Assembly (NCBI RefSeq): GCF_009391885.1
Contig: NZ_VZII01000005.1
Location: forward strand, 62,001-126,000
Origin: Pseudomonas sp. MN1F
GTDB lineage: Bacteria; Pseudomonadota; Gammaproteobacteria; Pseudomonadales; Pseudomonadaceae
Direction: 5' to 3'
Length of the DNA: 64,000 nucleotides
The notes beneath the pieces are model-generated. The model ran no database searches and was not told where the DNA came from. It was given only the letters and a program-made list of their open reading frames with translations. The stretch's first letter is position 1. Each line of letters starts with the position of its first letter. Made by a program: the position numbers and the translations under genes. This document shows positions 52,027 to 59,606 of this stretch, piece by piece.

Positions 52027-55000
52027 GCTTCAGCCAGAACATTGCCAACCTGATCACCGAAACCGACTTCCTCCTCACCCCCTGCAAAGCCTGCCAGCGC
52101 CAGGGCCTGCCCATCCTCCCCCTGCGCCACGCCGTGGTTCCCGATACCCGCCCCGGCAGCGACCCCGCAACGCAAACCCGGAGGGGCCTGCGCACGTTAC
52201 GCAGTGGTTACCTCTATGTGCTGCTCGACCAGCGCATCTGGCACGCCTACGAGGTCACCGCGCAAGGCCACTTGCGCCGCATCAATCCCTACGAGCCTAA
52301 TCCTGGCCCACCAGCGTCGCTGCCCGAGCGCTGCGTGCATGAGGACCACGACATCCCCTCGTCCTTCCTCAACATCGACACCGAGACTTACGGCTCGGCC
52401 TGGCTGGCGTTCTCCAGTGATCCCTGGCCGGTCAGCGTGCTGCAGGCTTACAAGAGCGGCCAGTATCCTGCGCATCGCTTCGAGGGCCTGGACCTGATCC
52501 AGGCGCGCAAGCACCCCGAACTGCTGGGCCTGGCCATGACCCCGGATAACCTCCAGGTTGACCGCCAGGTGTTCGAATACGCCCAGCAACTGAACGGCCC
52601 GTTCGACAGCGCCCATGGCTTTCACAGCCGTTTCCTGCGCAAGACCGCCCTGCGCGGTTACCTGGTCAATGCCATGGCCCGGTACCAGCTGGAAAACGGC
52701 GTGCTGGCGGTGGTGCTCGACGATACCGTCGGCCTGATCCAGGAGTACAACCACCAGCGCCTGAACTGGGTGGTCAAGCGCCAGGCCTGGCGCGAAGACC
52801 CGCTGCGCGCCTATCAGCTGCAGACGTCGCAGATCCTGCAGATCATCCGAGCTACCCAGCGCGAATGGGCGGCGCAGAAAGTGTTCACGTTCGAAGCACA
52901 GACCGGTGATGGGCCGCCTGTGTTCGCCGATCCCGAAAAGCAGCGCCAGCCGGTGGTCGAGATGCGCCAGCAAGAGAGCGACGAAAAGCTCGAGGAGCGC
53001 TATGACGAACCCCGGCGTGCGGCGTTCCAGGCGGAGTATGAACAAGAGGAAGCCCGCTTCCAGGCCTACATCGACCGGCATGCCAGCACCTACGCGCAAC
53101 TCTGTGAGAGCGCTGCCTTCGCCCTCATCGAAAGGCACGACTACGACGGCCGGGACCGCGAGTCGGGCATCGCCTACAGCAAGACCATCGCCGCCTGCCT
53201 GGCTGGTGGCATCACTGAAGCGCCGTCCATCAATCCTGAGCCAGCTTCCAACACCAGCGAAGCATTGTGGCTGAACTGGCTTCAGGACCCGAATAGCCCA
53301 CCCTACCGGGCGCTCCTTCTTCGCGACGGGCCACTGATGGCAGCGCTGCTGCCAAGCTTTTCGTCGACCGAACCGACCAACTGGAACGACAGCGAAAAGT
53401 TCTACAGCGCCTTGAGCAAGTTCATCTCCAGTGAAGACGCCGGCCTGAAGATGCGTGATTCGCTCAAGCAGGCCATCACTGAACTGCAGGGCGCAGTCAA
53501 CGCCGCCAGCATGCGCCTGCAAGTGCACCTCAACCCCGGCATTCAGCAGGCCGTACGGCATCTGAACAGTGCCGGCCAACGGGTTTACAACGGTGTGCAC
53601 CTGATCGAACTGCAGGTGCAGATGAAGTTGGGTGAGTACTACGCCCTACAGAGCGCGCACCTGCGTGAACTGCAGAACAGGGCCAGCGAGAAACTGGCCA
53701 AGGCGCGGGAAGGCATGATGCTGTCTCTCGACGAACTGCAAGCCGGCGTACAGAACGGAGCGCGCAAGGTCAAACCGATCATCCAGACCGGGCTGCTGAG
53801 CCTGGCCGTGCTCGACCCGAAAGTGGCGCACCAGGTAATCCCGGTCAGCGTCTGGGTCGAAGGCACGGCGTATGAACTGCATGAGCGGTTGGCAAGGGAG
53901 GTCAAACTGAACGTCAACCAGTTGAACGATGCCGCGGAGATGGCGCTAGTGGAACTCAAGGTAGCAACGGGGACGCTGGAGCTGGATGCGCGAAAAAAAC
54001 TGGATGGCATGAAGATCAGCGCTGGGCAGGCTTCTCAGTTGCTGCGTGATAGTTTCAGCGGACTACGAGGAACGGGAAAAGGCTCGGAGGTGCTGCTCTC
54101 GCTGGGCGGCCTTTATTTACTAAACGACAGCGCTGGCAAGAACCTGAAAAAAGCAGAAGAAGAGATTGGCTCTAAGTCCCCCGAAGCCTTGGTAGCGTTG
54201 TATGGCTCAATGATAGGTATCGCTGGCAGCGGCATAGAATTAATTGGACTTTTCATACCACACAGAGCAAGTACAACCAATAACTTGGCCACTGGCCGTA
54301 CAATTGCAAAATTCGGAGCCATGATTAACGCTGCCGCAGGTCTTTTCGAGTCGATTTATCTTATGATGGCTACAAAACGCAAACATGGTGATGGTGATAG
54401 CAAAGCTGCTTTGGGATACGGACTCGCTGCAGCCTTAACCATTGGAGGAGTCGCCAGTGGGATACGAGCTGTATTTAGCCCGCTGTTAATTGGTGCAGTA
54501 GGCGCGACTATTATGCTTAGCGCAATTACATACAAGATCACCAAGTGGGCTGAAAAAATGGAATCAACACGACTGGAGCAATGGGCCAAACGCTGCTTTT
54601 TCGGAATCGCTAACGAGTCACCACGAATTCATTGGAATTCACCAAACCATGCCGACATCGCCTTTGCTGAGTTAAACGCAGCCACCTTGGACCTAACCGG
54701 CGGGTTAGCATTCAAAACTGAAAGAGCAGATCCTGCAACCAGTTCAAAAATAGGCGGACTTGTTAACCTAGAAACGAAGCGAAGCATAAAATTTCAGTTC
54801 ACGCTTCCGTATTTCTCAGAATTGAGCTCCAGCTATCATTGGGCACTTGTAGTTCATCGCCATGGAGATGGCTTGCCACCCAACTATATAGGTGGCGAGG
54901 TTATCGCAACGGATCGATTTTCGCCACCACCAGTGAGATCCAGAACCTCTATATTTTCCGCAATGACAACTTCAAAAAAAACCAAAACGCCTGATTATCT

Positions 55001-55208
55001 TGCGAATACTTTGAAGGTAACCCAAAAGCGCCGCAAAGTAACCCAGAGCGAAGAAGAATACAATTTCGAGGTCTTCGGCGGGACTATAGAACTCACACCA
55101 GATATTGCAAGACACAACATCACAAGTGCTTCACTATTGATAGCTTACTGGCCAGACCGAAACATACCCGATGCGTATGCCGAAATTGCATTGCAGGGTG
55201 AAGCATAA
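52023..55208 (+). CDS. T6SS effector, VasX/BTH_I2691-like pore-forming toxin
   Basis: The 1061-aa protein has an N-terminal VasX-type domain (about 15-190) opening CKACQRQGLPILPLRHAVVP, with GYLYVLLDQRIWHAYEV. A long helical middle (about 360-690, with KLEERYDEPRRAAFQAEY) follows. Hydrophobic segments at about 722-747, 762-787 and 794-842 are colicin-like membrane-inserting regions. A soluble C-terminus (about 845-1061) closes it. Such effectors permeabilise target membranes. GC content drops sharply from about 54.1 kb, so the membrane and C-terminal part looks exchanged. ATGA overlap with the adaptor gene. Confidence 0.85.
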   Translation: MSFSQNIANLITETDFLLTPCKACQRQGLPILPLRHAVVPDTRPGSDPATQTRRGLRTLRSGYLYVLLDQRIWHAYEVTAQGHLRRINPYEPNPGPPASLPERCVHEDHDIPSSFLNIDTETYGSAWLAFSSDPWPVSVLQAYKSGQYPAHRFEGLDLIQARKHPELLGLAMTPDNLQVDRQVFEYAQQLNGPFDSAHGFHSRFLRKTALRGYLVNAMARYQLENGVLAVVLDDTVGLIQEYNHQRLNWVVKRQAWREDPLRAYQLQTSQILQIIRATQREWAAQKVFTFEAQTGDGPPVFADPEKQRQPVVEMRQQESDEKLEERYDEPRRAAFQAEYEQEEARFQAYIDRHASTYAQLCESAAFALIERHDYDGRDRESGIAYSKTIAACLAGGITEAPSINPEPASNTSEALWLNWLQDPNSPPYRALLLRDGPLMAALLPSFSSTEPTNWNDSEKFYSALSKFISSEDAGLKMRDSLKQAITELQGAVNAASMRLQVHLNPGIQQAVRHLNSAGQRVYNGVHLIELQVQMKLGEYYALQSAHLRELQNRASEKLAKAREGMMLSLDELQAGVQNGARKVKPIIQTGLLSLAVLDPKVAHQVIPVSVWVEGTAYELHERLAREVKLNVNQLNDAAEMALVELKVATGTLELDARKKLDGMKISAGQASQLLRDSFSGLRGTGKGSEVLLSLGGLYLLNDSAGKNLKKAEEEIGSKSPEALVALYGSMIGIAGSGIELIGLFIPHRASTTNNLATGRTIAKFGAMINAAAGLFESIYLMMATKRKHGDGDSKAALGYGLAAALTIGGVASGIRAVFSPLLIGAVGATIMLSAITYKITKWAEKMESTRLEQWAKRCFFGIANESPRIHWNSPNHADIAFAELNAATLDLTGGLAFKTERADPATSSKIGGLVNLETKRSIKFQFTLPYFSELSSSYHWALVVHRHGDGLPPNYIGGEVIATDRFSPPPVRSRTSIFSAMTTSKKTKTPDYLANTLKVTQKRRKVTQSEEEYNFEVFGGTIELTPDIARHNITSASLLIAYWPDRNIPDAYAEIALQGEA

Positions 55209-56011
55209 TGACCCAACGACATCGCGCCATTGGCTGGAAGTATGATCTCCCAGCCACAAACGCTCCTAGCCTCTTGAACCTAGACATAGCTAATCTGGAT
55301 CCGCCACCAAACCGTATCGACGACATTACAATTGAAATATCCAGGCCCCCTATGGAGCTCAGAGGATTCTCCTTCATAATGGGATCCCTAACATTAATAG
55401 CAACATCTGGCGTCACAGCAGCGTCATTATATTATAGTTTTTTTGTAGCAACCAAAACCGACATATCATTCGTAGCGATATTCTTAGCAGCCTGCATCGC
55501 AGCCTTCATCTTATTGACTCCATACATCCGCATGGACATTGAGCAGCCTCGAAATGAGCCAGTTCGCTTTAATAGGAAGCGTCGAAAGGTCTACTTCTAC
55601 CAATACAGAACGGACCTATTGCATCCCTTCAGCATAAAGCGCTGGGGAGTAAAGCCCATCGCGTACGACTGGGATGATCTTACTGCTGAAGCTTACCGCT
55701 TGTATGCACCCATGGGATATGGCGGATTAATGGAGAAAGTCATGATATCCGTTTGCAAGCCTGGTACAAACGAAGTAATAGACCGCGTACTCTTTGCTGA
55801 CAACATAGAGACTGGCGAACAATACTGGGCAATCGTCAGGCACTTCATGCAGAAGGGGCCCGAAGCCCTCCCCGATTTCGTCCACCCACCTTGGGACTGG
55901 AATGAGGGCATTTATTCCAATCCTTTCGATCAACGCGCTCCCAAGGTCCAGTGGCCCACCGAAATGGACCTGGAATCCCGCACCGCCCCCGCCCCAGGAG
56001 AACAACCATGA
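55208..56011 (+). CDS. DUF6708-like membrane protein, candidate immunity protein
   Basis: The 267-aa protein has two membrane helices (about 55-80 and 87-104) after a Pro-rich N-terminus. A cytoplasmic domain with RRKVYFYQYRTDLLHPFSIK and KPIAYDWDDLTAEAYRLY is typical of the DUF6708 proteins found beside T6SS effectors. It overlaps the effector stop by 1 bp and the PAAR start by 4 bp. An inner-membrane location suits immunity to a pore-forming toxin. It is as AT-rich as the effector's 3' third, supporting joint inheritance. Confidence 0.78.
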   Translation: MTQRHRAIGWKYDLPATNAPSLLNLDIANLDPPPNRIDDITIEISRPPMELRGFSFIMGSLTLIATSGVTAASLYYSFFVATKTDISFVAIFLAACIAAFILLTPYIRMDIEQPRNEPVRFNRKRRKVYFYQYRTDLLHPFSIKRWGVKPIAYDWDDLTAEAYRLYAPMGYGGLMEKVMISVCKPGTNEVIDRVLFADNIETGEQYWAIVRHFMQKGPEALPDFVHPPWDWNEGIYSNPFDQRAPKVQWPTEMDLESRTAPAPGEQP

Positions 56012-56265
56012 AACCTGTGGTGCTCGTCGGCCACTCCCATGCCTGCCCGATCCACGGCAAAGGCGTCGTGGAAACCGGCAGCCCCAACTACACCTTCAAC
56101 GGCAAGGCCGTGGCCAGGGTCGGTGACCGGACAAGTTGCGGGGCAGTGATCGTCAGCGGCTCGGCGGGCTACCAGATCGAAGGCAAGGCCGTGGCGCGCC
56201 AGGGAGATCGAACTGACCATGGTGGGTATCTGGAGGAAGGCGATATTGGCTGGCAACTTGAATGA
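56008..56265 (+). CDS. PAAR-domain protein (T6SS spike tip)
   Basis: The 85-aa protein MKPVVLVGHSHACPIHGKG... is a stand-alone PAAR domain, with repeated GKAVARVGDRTSCG / GKAVARQGDRTDHGG units and the His/Cys zinc ligands (HACPIHG, SCG, DHGG). It sharpens the VgrG spike and can carry effectors. It closes the five-gene island, with ATGA overlap to the immunity candidate. GC content is back to the genome norm here. Confidence 0.92.
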   Translation: MKPVVLVGHSHACPIHGKGVVETGSPNYTFNGKAVARVGDRTSCGAVIVSGSAGYQIEGKAVARQGDRTDHGGYLEEGDIGWQLE

Positions 56266-56343
56266 TCTGGCGGGCCATACATAAAGGGGGCCGCTTTGCG
56301 GCCCATCGACGCGGTTCGTCGCCACCACAAGCGCGGCTCTCAC

Positions 56344-56380
56344 AGGTCCTCCATCGTTTTCAAAAAGCGGTGGAGGACCT
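56344..56380. terminator. Hairpin between the PAAR gene and nirD
   Basis: AGGTCCTCCATCG and CGGTGGAGGACCT pair with one wobble around TTTTCAAAAAG, next to a degenerate REP (GCGCGGCTCTCACAGG) at 56331-56346. Positioned between convergent genes. Confidence 0.65.
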
Positions 56381-56389
56381 CCCGATACA

Positions 56390-56752
56390 TCAGGCCACCG
56401 CCAGCTCCACCGCCTCCCCATTCATCCGCACCGGCCACACCCGCAGCCGCTGCCCGGCATCCTCCAGGCACGCCCCGCTCTGCAGGCTGAAGTGCTGCTT
56501 GTACAACGGCGCCGCCACCACCAATTCCCCTTGCAAGCTACCGACCAGCCCTCGCCCGATGATATTGGCCCCCGAGCGCGGATCGCGGTTGTCCACCGCA
56601 TACAGGCTCTGCTCCAGTTCGGGCAGGTAGAACAGCGCCACCTGCGCGCCATCCAGCCACACCACCACGCCAGAGTCGGCCACCAGGTCATCGGCCTGGC
56701 ACACCGCCTTCCAGCTCTCTTGGGGTTTCACAGCAGCATTGGACAGGTTCAT
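56390..56752 (-). CDS. nirD: Nitrite reductase (NADH) small subunit NirD
   Basis: The 120-aa Rieske-like subunit (WKAVCQADDLVADSGVVVWL, YAVDNRDPRSGANIIGRGLV, LYKQHFSLQSGACLE) lacks the Rieske Cys/His cluster ligands, as usual for NirD. It partners NirB in reducing nitrite to ammonium. The ATG at 56752 shares its first base with the last base of the nirB stop (TGATG), so the two are translationally coupled. Confidence 0.93.
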   Translation of the reverse strand: MNLSNAAVKPQESWKAVCQADDLVADSGVVVWLDGAQVALFYLPELEQSLYAVDNRDPRSGANIIGRGLVGSLQGELVVAAPLYKQHFSLQSGACLEDAGQRLRVWPVRMNGEAVELAVA

Positions 56753-59301
56753 CAGACAGCCTCCTCGACGGTTGGGATCAGGTGCAGCGGTGCAGCCGGC
56801 CGGCGTTGTTCGCGCTCGCGCACGAAGTGCACGTCCGGGTCGGCGCGCTTGTCGTTGACGAAGGTGCGGAAGCGCTTGAGCTTCTCGGGGTCGTTGAGGG
56901 CGTTGGCCCATTCGCATTCATACTGGTCGACCACATGCTGCATCTGCGCCTCCAGCTCGGCCGCCAGGCCCAGGCTGTCATCAAGGATCACCTGCTTGAG
57001 GTAGTCCAGGCCGCCTTCCAGGCTTTCGCGCCAGACCGAGGTGCGCTGCAGCTTGTCGGCGGTGCGGATGTAGAACATCAGCACGCGGTCGATCAGGCGC
57101 ACCAGGGTTTCGTCGTCCAGGTCGGTGGCGAACAGTTCGGCGTGACGCGGGCGCATGCCACCGTTGCCGCAGATGTACAGGTTCCAGCCTTTGTCGGTGG
57201 CGATCACGCCGATGTCCTTGCTCTGCGCCTCGGCGCACTCGCGGGTGCAGCCGGATACCGCAAACTTGAGCTTGTGCGGGCTGCGCAGGCCCTTGTAGCG
57301 GTCCTCCAGGCGCAGGGCCATGCCGACGCTGTCCTGCACGCCGTAGCGGCACCAGGTGCTACCCACGCACGACTTCACCGTGCGTGTCGACTTGCCGTAG
57401 GCGTGGCCGGTTTCGAAACCGGCTTCGATCAGCTCGCCCCAGATCAGCGGCAGCTCGTGCAGCTGGGCGCCGAACAGGTCGATGCGCTGGCCGCCGGTGA
57501 TCTTGGTGTAGAGGTCGTACTTTTTCGCCACCTGGCCGATCACGATCAGCTTGTCGGGGGTGATCTCGCCGCCGGGAATGCGTGGCACCACCGAATAGGT
57601 GCCATTCTTCTGCATGTTGGCCATGAAGGTGTCGTTGGTGTCCTGCAGCGGCACCAGCGCCGGGTCCATGATCGGCTGGTTCCAGCACGAGGCGAGGATC
57701 GAGCCCACCGCCGGCTTGCAGATGTCGCAGCCGACATGGCCCTTGCCGTGGCGTTCGAGCAGTTCGTTGAAGCTGCGGATACCCTCGACCCGCACCAGCC
57801 CGTAGAGCTCCTGACGGGTGTAGGCGAAGTGCTCGCACAGGCTCTTGTCGACGGTCACGCCACGGGCGGTGAGTTCGTGCTCGAACACCTGCTTGAGCAG
57901 TGCCGCGCAACCGCCGCAGCCGGTGGCGGCCTTGGTGCAGCCTTTGACCGCAGCGAGGTCGCCGCAGCCACTGTCGATGGCCGCACACACCGCGCCCTTG
58001 CTGACGTTATGGCACGAGCAGATGGTTGCGCTGTCGGGCAGCGCATCGGCGCCGAGCGCAGGCGCACCGCCACTCTGCGGCAGGATCAGTGCTGCCGGGT
58101 CGGCCGGCAGGGCGATGCCGTTCTGGGCGTACTGCAGGAGGGTGTCGTAGTAGCTGTTGTCGCCCACCAGCACTGCGCCGAGCACGTGCTTGCCGCTGGC
58201 ATCCACCACCAGCCGGCGGTAGGCGCTGTTGGCCTCGTCGATGAAGCGGTAGCTACGCGAACCCGGCGTGGCGCCGTGGGCATCGCCGATGGAGCCGACA
58301 TCCACGCCCAACAGCTTGAGCTTGGTCGACATGTCGGCACCGGTGAATTCGCTGGCAGCTTCGCCCATCAGCAGCGCTGCCAGGTTGCGCGCCATGCTGT
58401 AGCCCGGGGCGACCAGGCCGAACACGCTGCCATTCCACGAGGCGCATTCACCGATGGCGAAGATGCGTGGGTCGCTGCTACGACAGTGGTTATCGATCAC
58501 CACGCCACCGCGAGCGGCGATCTGCAGGCCGCTGGCACGGCCCAAAGCGTCTTGCGGGCGGATACCGGCGGAGAACACGATCAGGTCGGTTTCCAGGTGT
58601 TCGCCGCCGTCGAAATTCATGCGGTAGCGGTAGGTTTCACCCGCGCTGATCGACTGGGTGGCGCGCGACAGGTGCACGCCGACGCCCAGCGCTTCGATTT
58701 GCGCCTTGAGCGCAGCGCCGCCCTCGCCGTCCAGTTGCACCGGCATCAGCCGTGGGGCGAATTCCACCACGTGGGCTTCCAGGCCGAGGGACTTCAGGGC
58801 GTTGGCGGCTTCCAGGCCGAGCAGGCCGCCACCGACCACCACGCCACGGCGCGCGTGGCCGGCAGCGGCGCGAATGGCATCGAGGTCGTCGAGGGTGCGG
58901 TAGACCAGGCGGGCATTGCCGCTGGAGCCTTCGATTGGTGGCACGAACGGGTAGGAGCCGGTAGCCAGGATCAGCTGGTCGTAGCCGTAGCGCCCCTCGG
59001 CAGTCACCACCTCGCAGCGTTCGCGGTCGACTTCCAGCACCGCTTCGCCCAGGTGCAGGTGCACGCCGCTGTCGCCGTAATAGGCCTGCCCGCACAGGGC
59101 CAAGGTCTCGGCGCAGCTGCCGGCGAAATACTCCGACAGGTGCACGCGGTCGTAGGCACGTTGACGTTCTTCGCCGAACACGTGCAGCTCGAAGCGCTCA
59201 AGGGCGCCGCGTTCGACCAGTTGCTCGACGCAATGGTGGCCGACCATGCCGTTGCCGACGATGACCAGTCGCTCTCGTTGCCCGCTCGCTGTTGCCTTCA
59301 T
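56752..59301 (-). CDS. nirB: Nitrite reductase (NADH) large subunit NirB
   Basis: The 849-aa siroheme enzyme has an FAD/NAD(P) domain (LVIVGNGMVGHHCVEQL at the start, second dinucleotide fold GVVVGGGLLGLEAANAL), a BFD-like [2Fe-2S] domain (ICSCHNVSKGAVC, GCTKAATGCGGCAALL) and the ferredoxin-half plus siroheme/[4Fe-4S] domain (SCVGSTWCRYG, SGCTRECAE). It reduces nitrite to ammonium with NADH. The start at 59301 has a GAGGAT site. Its 300-bp leader holds a sigma-54 promoter, a hexaloop hairpin and an intrinsic terminator. Confidence 0.95.
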   Translation of the reverse strand: MKATASGQRERLVIVGNGMVGHHCVEQLVERGALERFELHVFGEERQRAYDRVHLSEYFAGSCAETLALCGQAYYGDSGVHLHLGEAVLEVDRERCEVVTAEGRYGYDQLILATGSYPFVPPIEGSSGNARLVYRTLDDLDAIRAAAGHARRGVVVGGGLLGLEAANALKSLGLEAHVVEFAPRLMPVQLDGEGGAALKAQIEALGVGVHLSRATQSISAGETYRYRMNFDGGEHLETDLIVFSAGIRPQDALGRASGLQIAARGGVVIDNHCRSSDPRIFAIGECASWNGSVFGLVAPGYSMARNLAALLMGEAASEFTGADMSTKLKLLGVDVGSIGDAHGATPGSRSYRFIDEANSAYRRLVVDASGKHVLGAVLVGDNSYYDTLLQYAQNGIALPADPAALILPQSGGAPALGADALPDSATICSCHNVSKGAVCAAIDSGCGDLAAVKGCTKAATGCGGCAALLKQVFEHELTARGVTVDKSLCEHFAYTRQELYGLVRVEGIRSFNELLERHGKGHVGCDICKPAVGSILASCWNQPIMDPALVPLQDTNDTFMANMQKNGTYSVVPRIPGGEITPDKLIVIGQVAKKYDLYTKITGGQRIDLFGAQLHELPLIWGELIEAGFETGHAYGKSTRTVKSCVGSTWCRYGVQDSVGMALRLEDRYKGLRSPHKLKFAVSGCTRECAEAQSKDIGVIATDKGWNLYICGNGGMRPRHAELFATDLDDETLVRLIDRVLMFYIRTADKLQRTSVWRESLEGGLDYLKQVILDDSLGLAAELEAQMQHVVDQYECEWANALNDPEKLKRFRTFVNDKRADPDVHFVREREQRRPAAPLHLIPTVEEAV

Positions 59302-59317
59302 AAGCCGATCCTCGATC

Positions 59318-59352
59318 AAAAAAAAAGCGCCTGGAGCCGAAGCTCCAGGCGC
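59318..59352 (-). terminator. Leader terminator (attenuator) upstream of nirB
   Basis: On the minus strand, GCGCCTGGAGC-TTCG-GCTCCAGGCGC is followed by nine T residues: an 11-bp perfect stem closed by a stable UUCG tetraloop. It lies only 17 bp before the nirB start and downstream of the sigma-54-type promoter, so it must be read through for nirBD expression. Confidence 0.88.
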
Positions 59353-59387
59353 CTTTGCCTGTATTCATCACGGTGGGTGGCCCGGGT

Positions 59388-59403
59388 TGATCGCCGTTGA
59401 TCA
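59388..59403 (-). promoter_or_regulatory. AACGGC hexaloop hairpin in nirB leader, candidate ANTAR (NasT) RNA target
   Basis: Minus strand TGATC-AACGGC-GATCA: a perfect 5-bp stem with a six-base loop that has A at position 1 and G at position 4, the residues characteristic of ANTAR-protein targets. It lies between the promoter and the leader terminator. Only one clear hexaloop hairpin was found, whereas the standard motif has two. Confidence 0.6.
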
Positions 59404-59428
59404 GTGGGCTTTGTTGTATCAGGGTTAA

Positions 59429-59444
59429 AGCAGGGACTGTGCCA
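59429..59444 (-). promoter_or_regulatory. Sigma-54 promoter of nirBD
   Basis: Minus strand TGGCACAGTCCCTGCT has GG and GC with exactly ten bases between and the TGGCAC half of the -24/-12 consensus. The expected start is near 59419, about 118 bp upstream of nirB. NtrC control is the known pattern for nitrogen-assimilation genes. Confidence 0.75.
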
Positions 59445-59461
59445 ATCCAGTTTCCTGTAAA

Positions 59462-59556
59462 GGCCTCTTCGCGGGTAAACCCGCTCCCACAAGGGCCTCC
59501 ACTGCCTTCAAACTTTGCACAGTACCTGTGGGAGCGGGTTCACCCGCGAAGAGGCC
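59462..59556. repeat. REP pair upstream of the nirB promoter
   Basis: GGCCTCTTCGCGGGTAAACC...TCCCACA (59462-59491) and its reverse complement with one mismatch (59527-59556) form a head-to-head REP pair between the nitrate reductase 3' end and the nirB promoter. With the leader elements it fills the 305-bp gap; no gene is seen there. Confidence 0.9.
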
Positions 59557-59606
59557 GGCACAACAAATGCACATTTCAAGTGCAGAGCTCACCATCCTGG
59601 AGCACA

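Noticed and set aside
56782..59400. 872-codon plus-strand open frame opposite nirB
   Set aside because: His/Val/Gln-rich antisense shadow; nirB has all expected cofactor motifs on the other strand.
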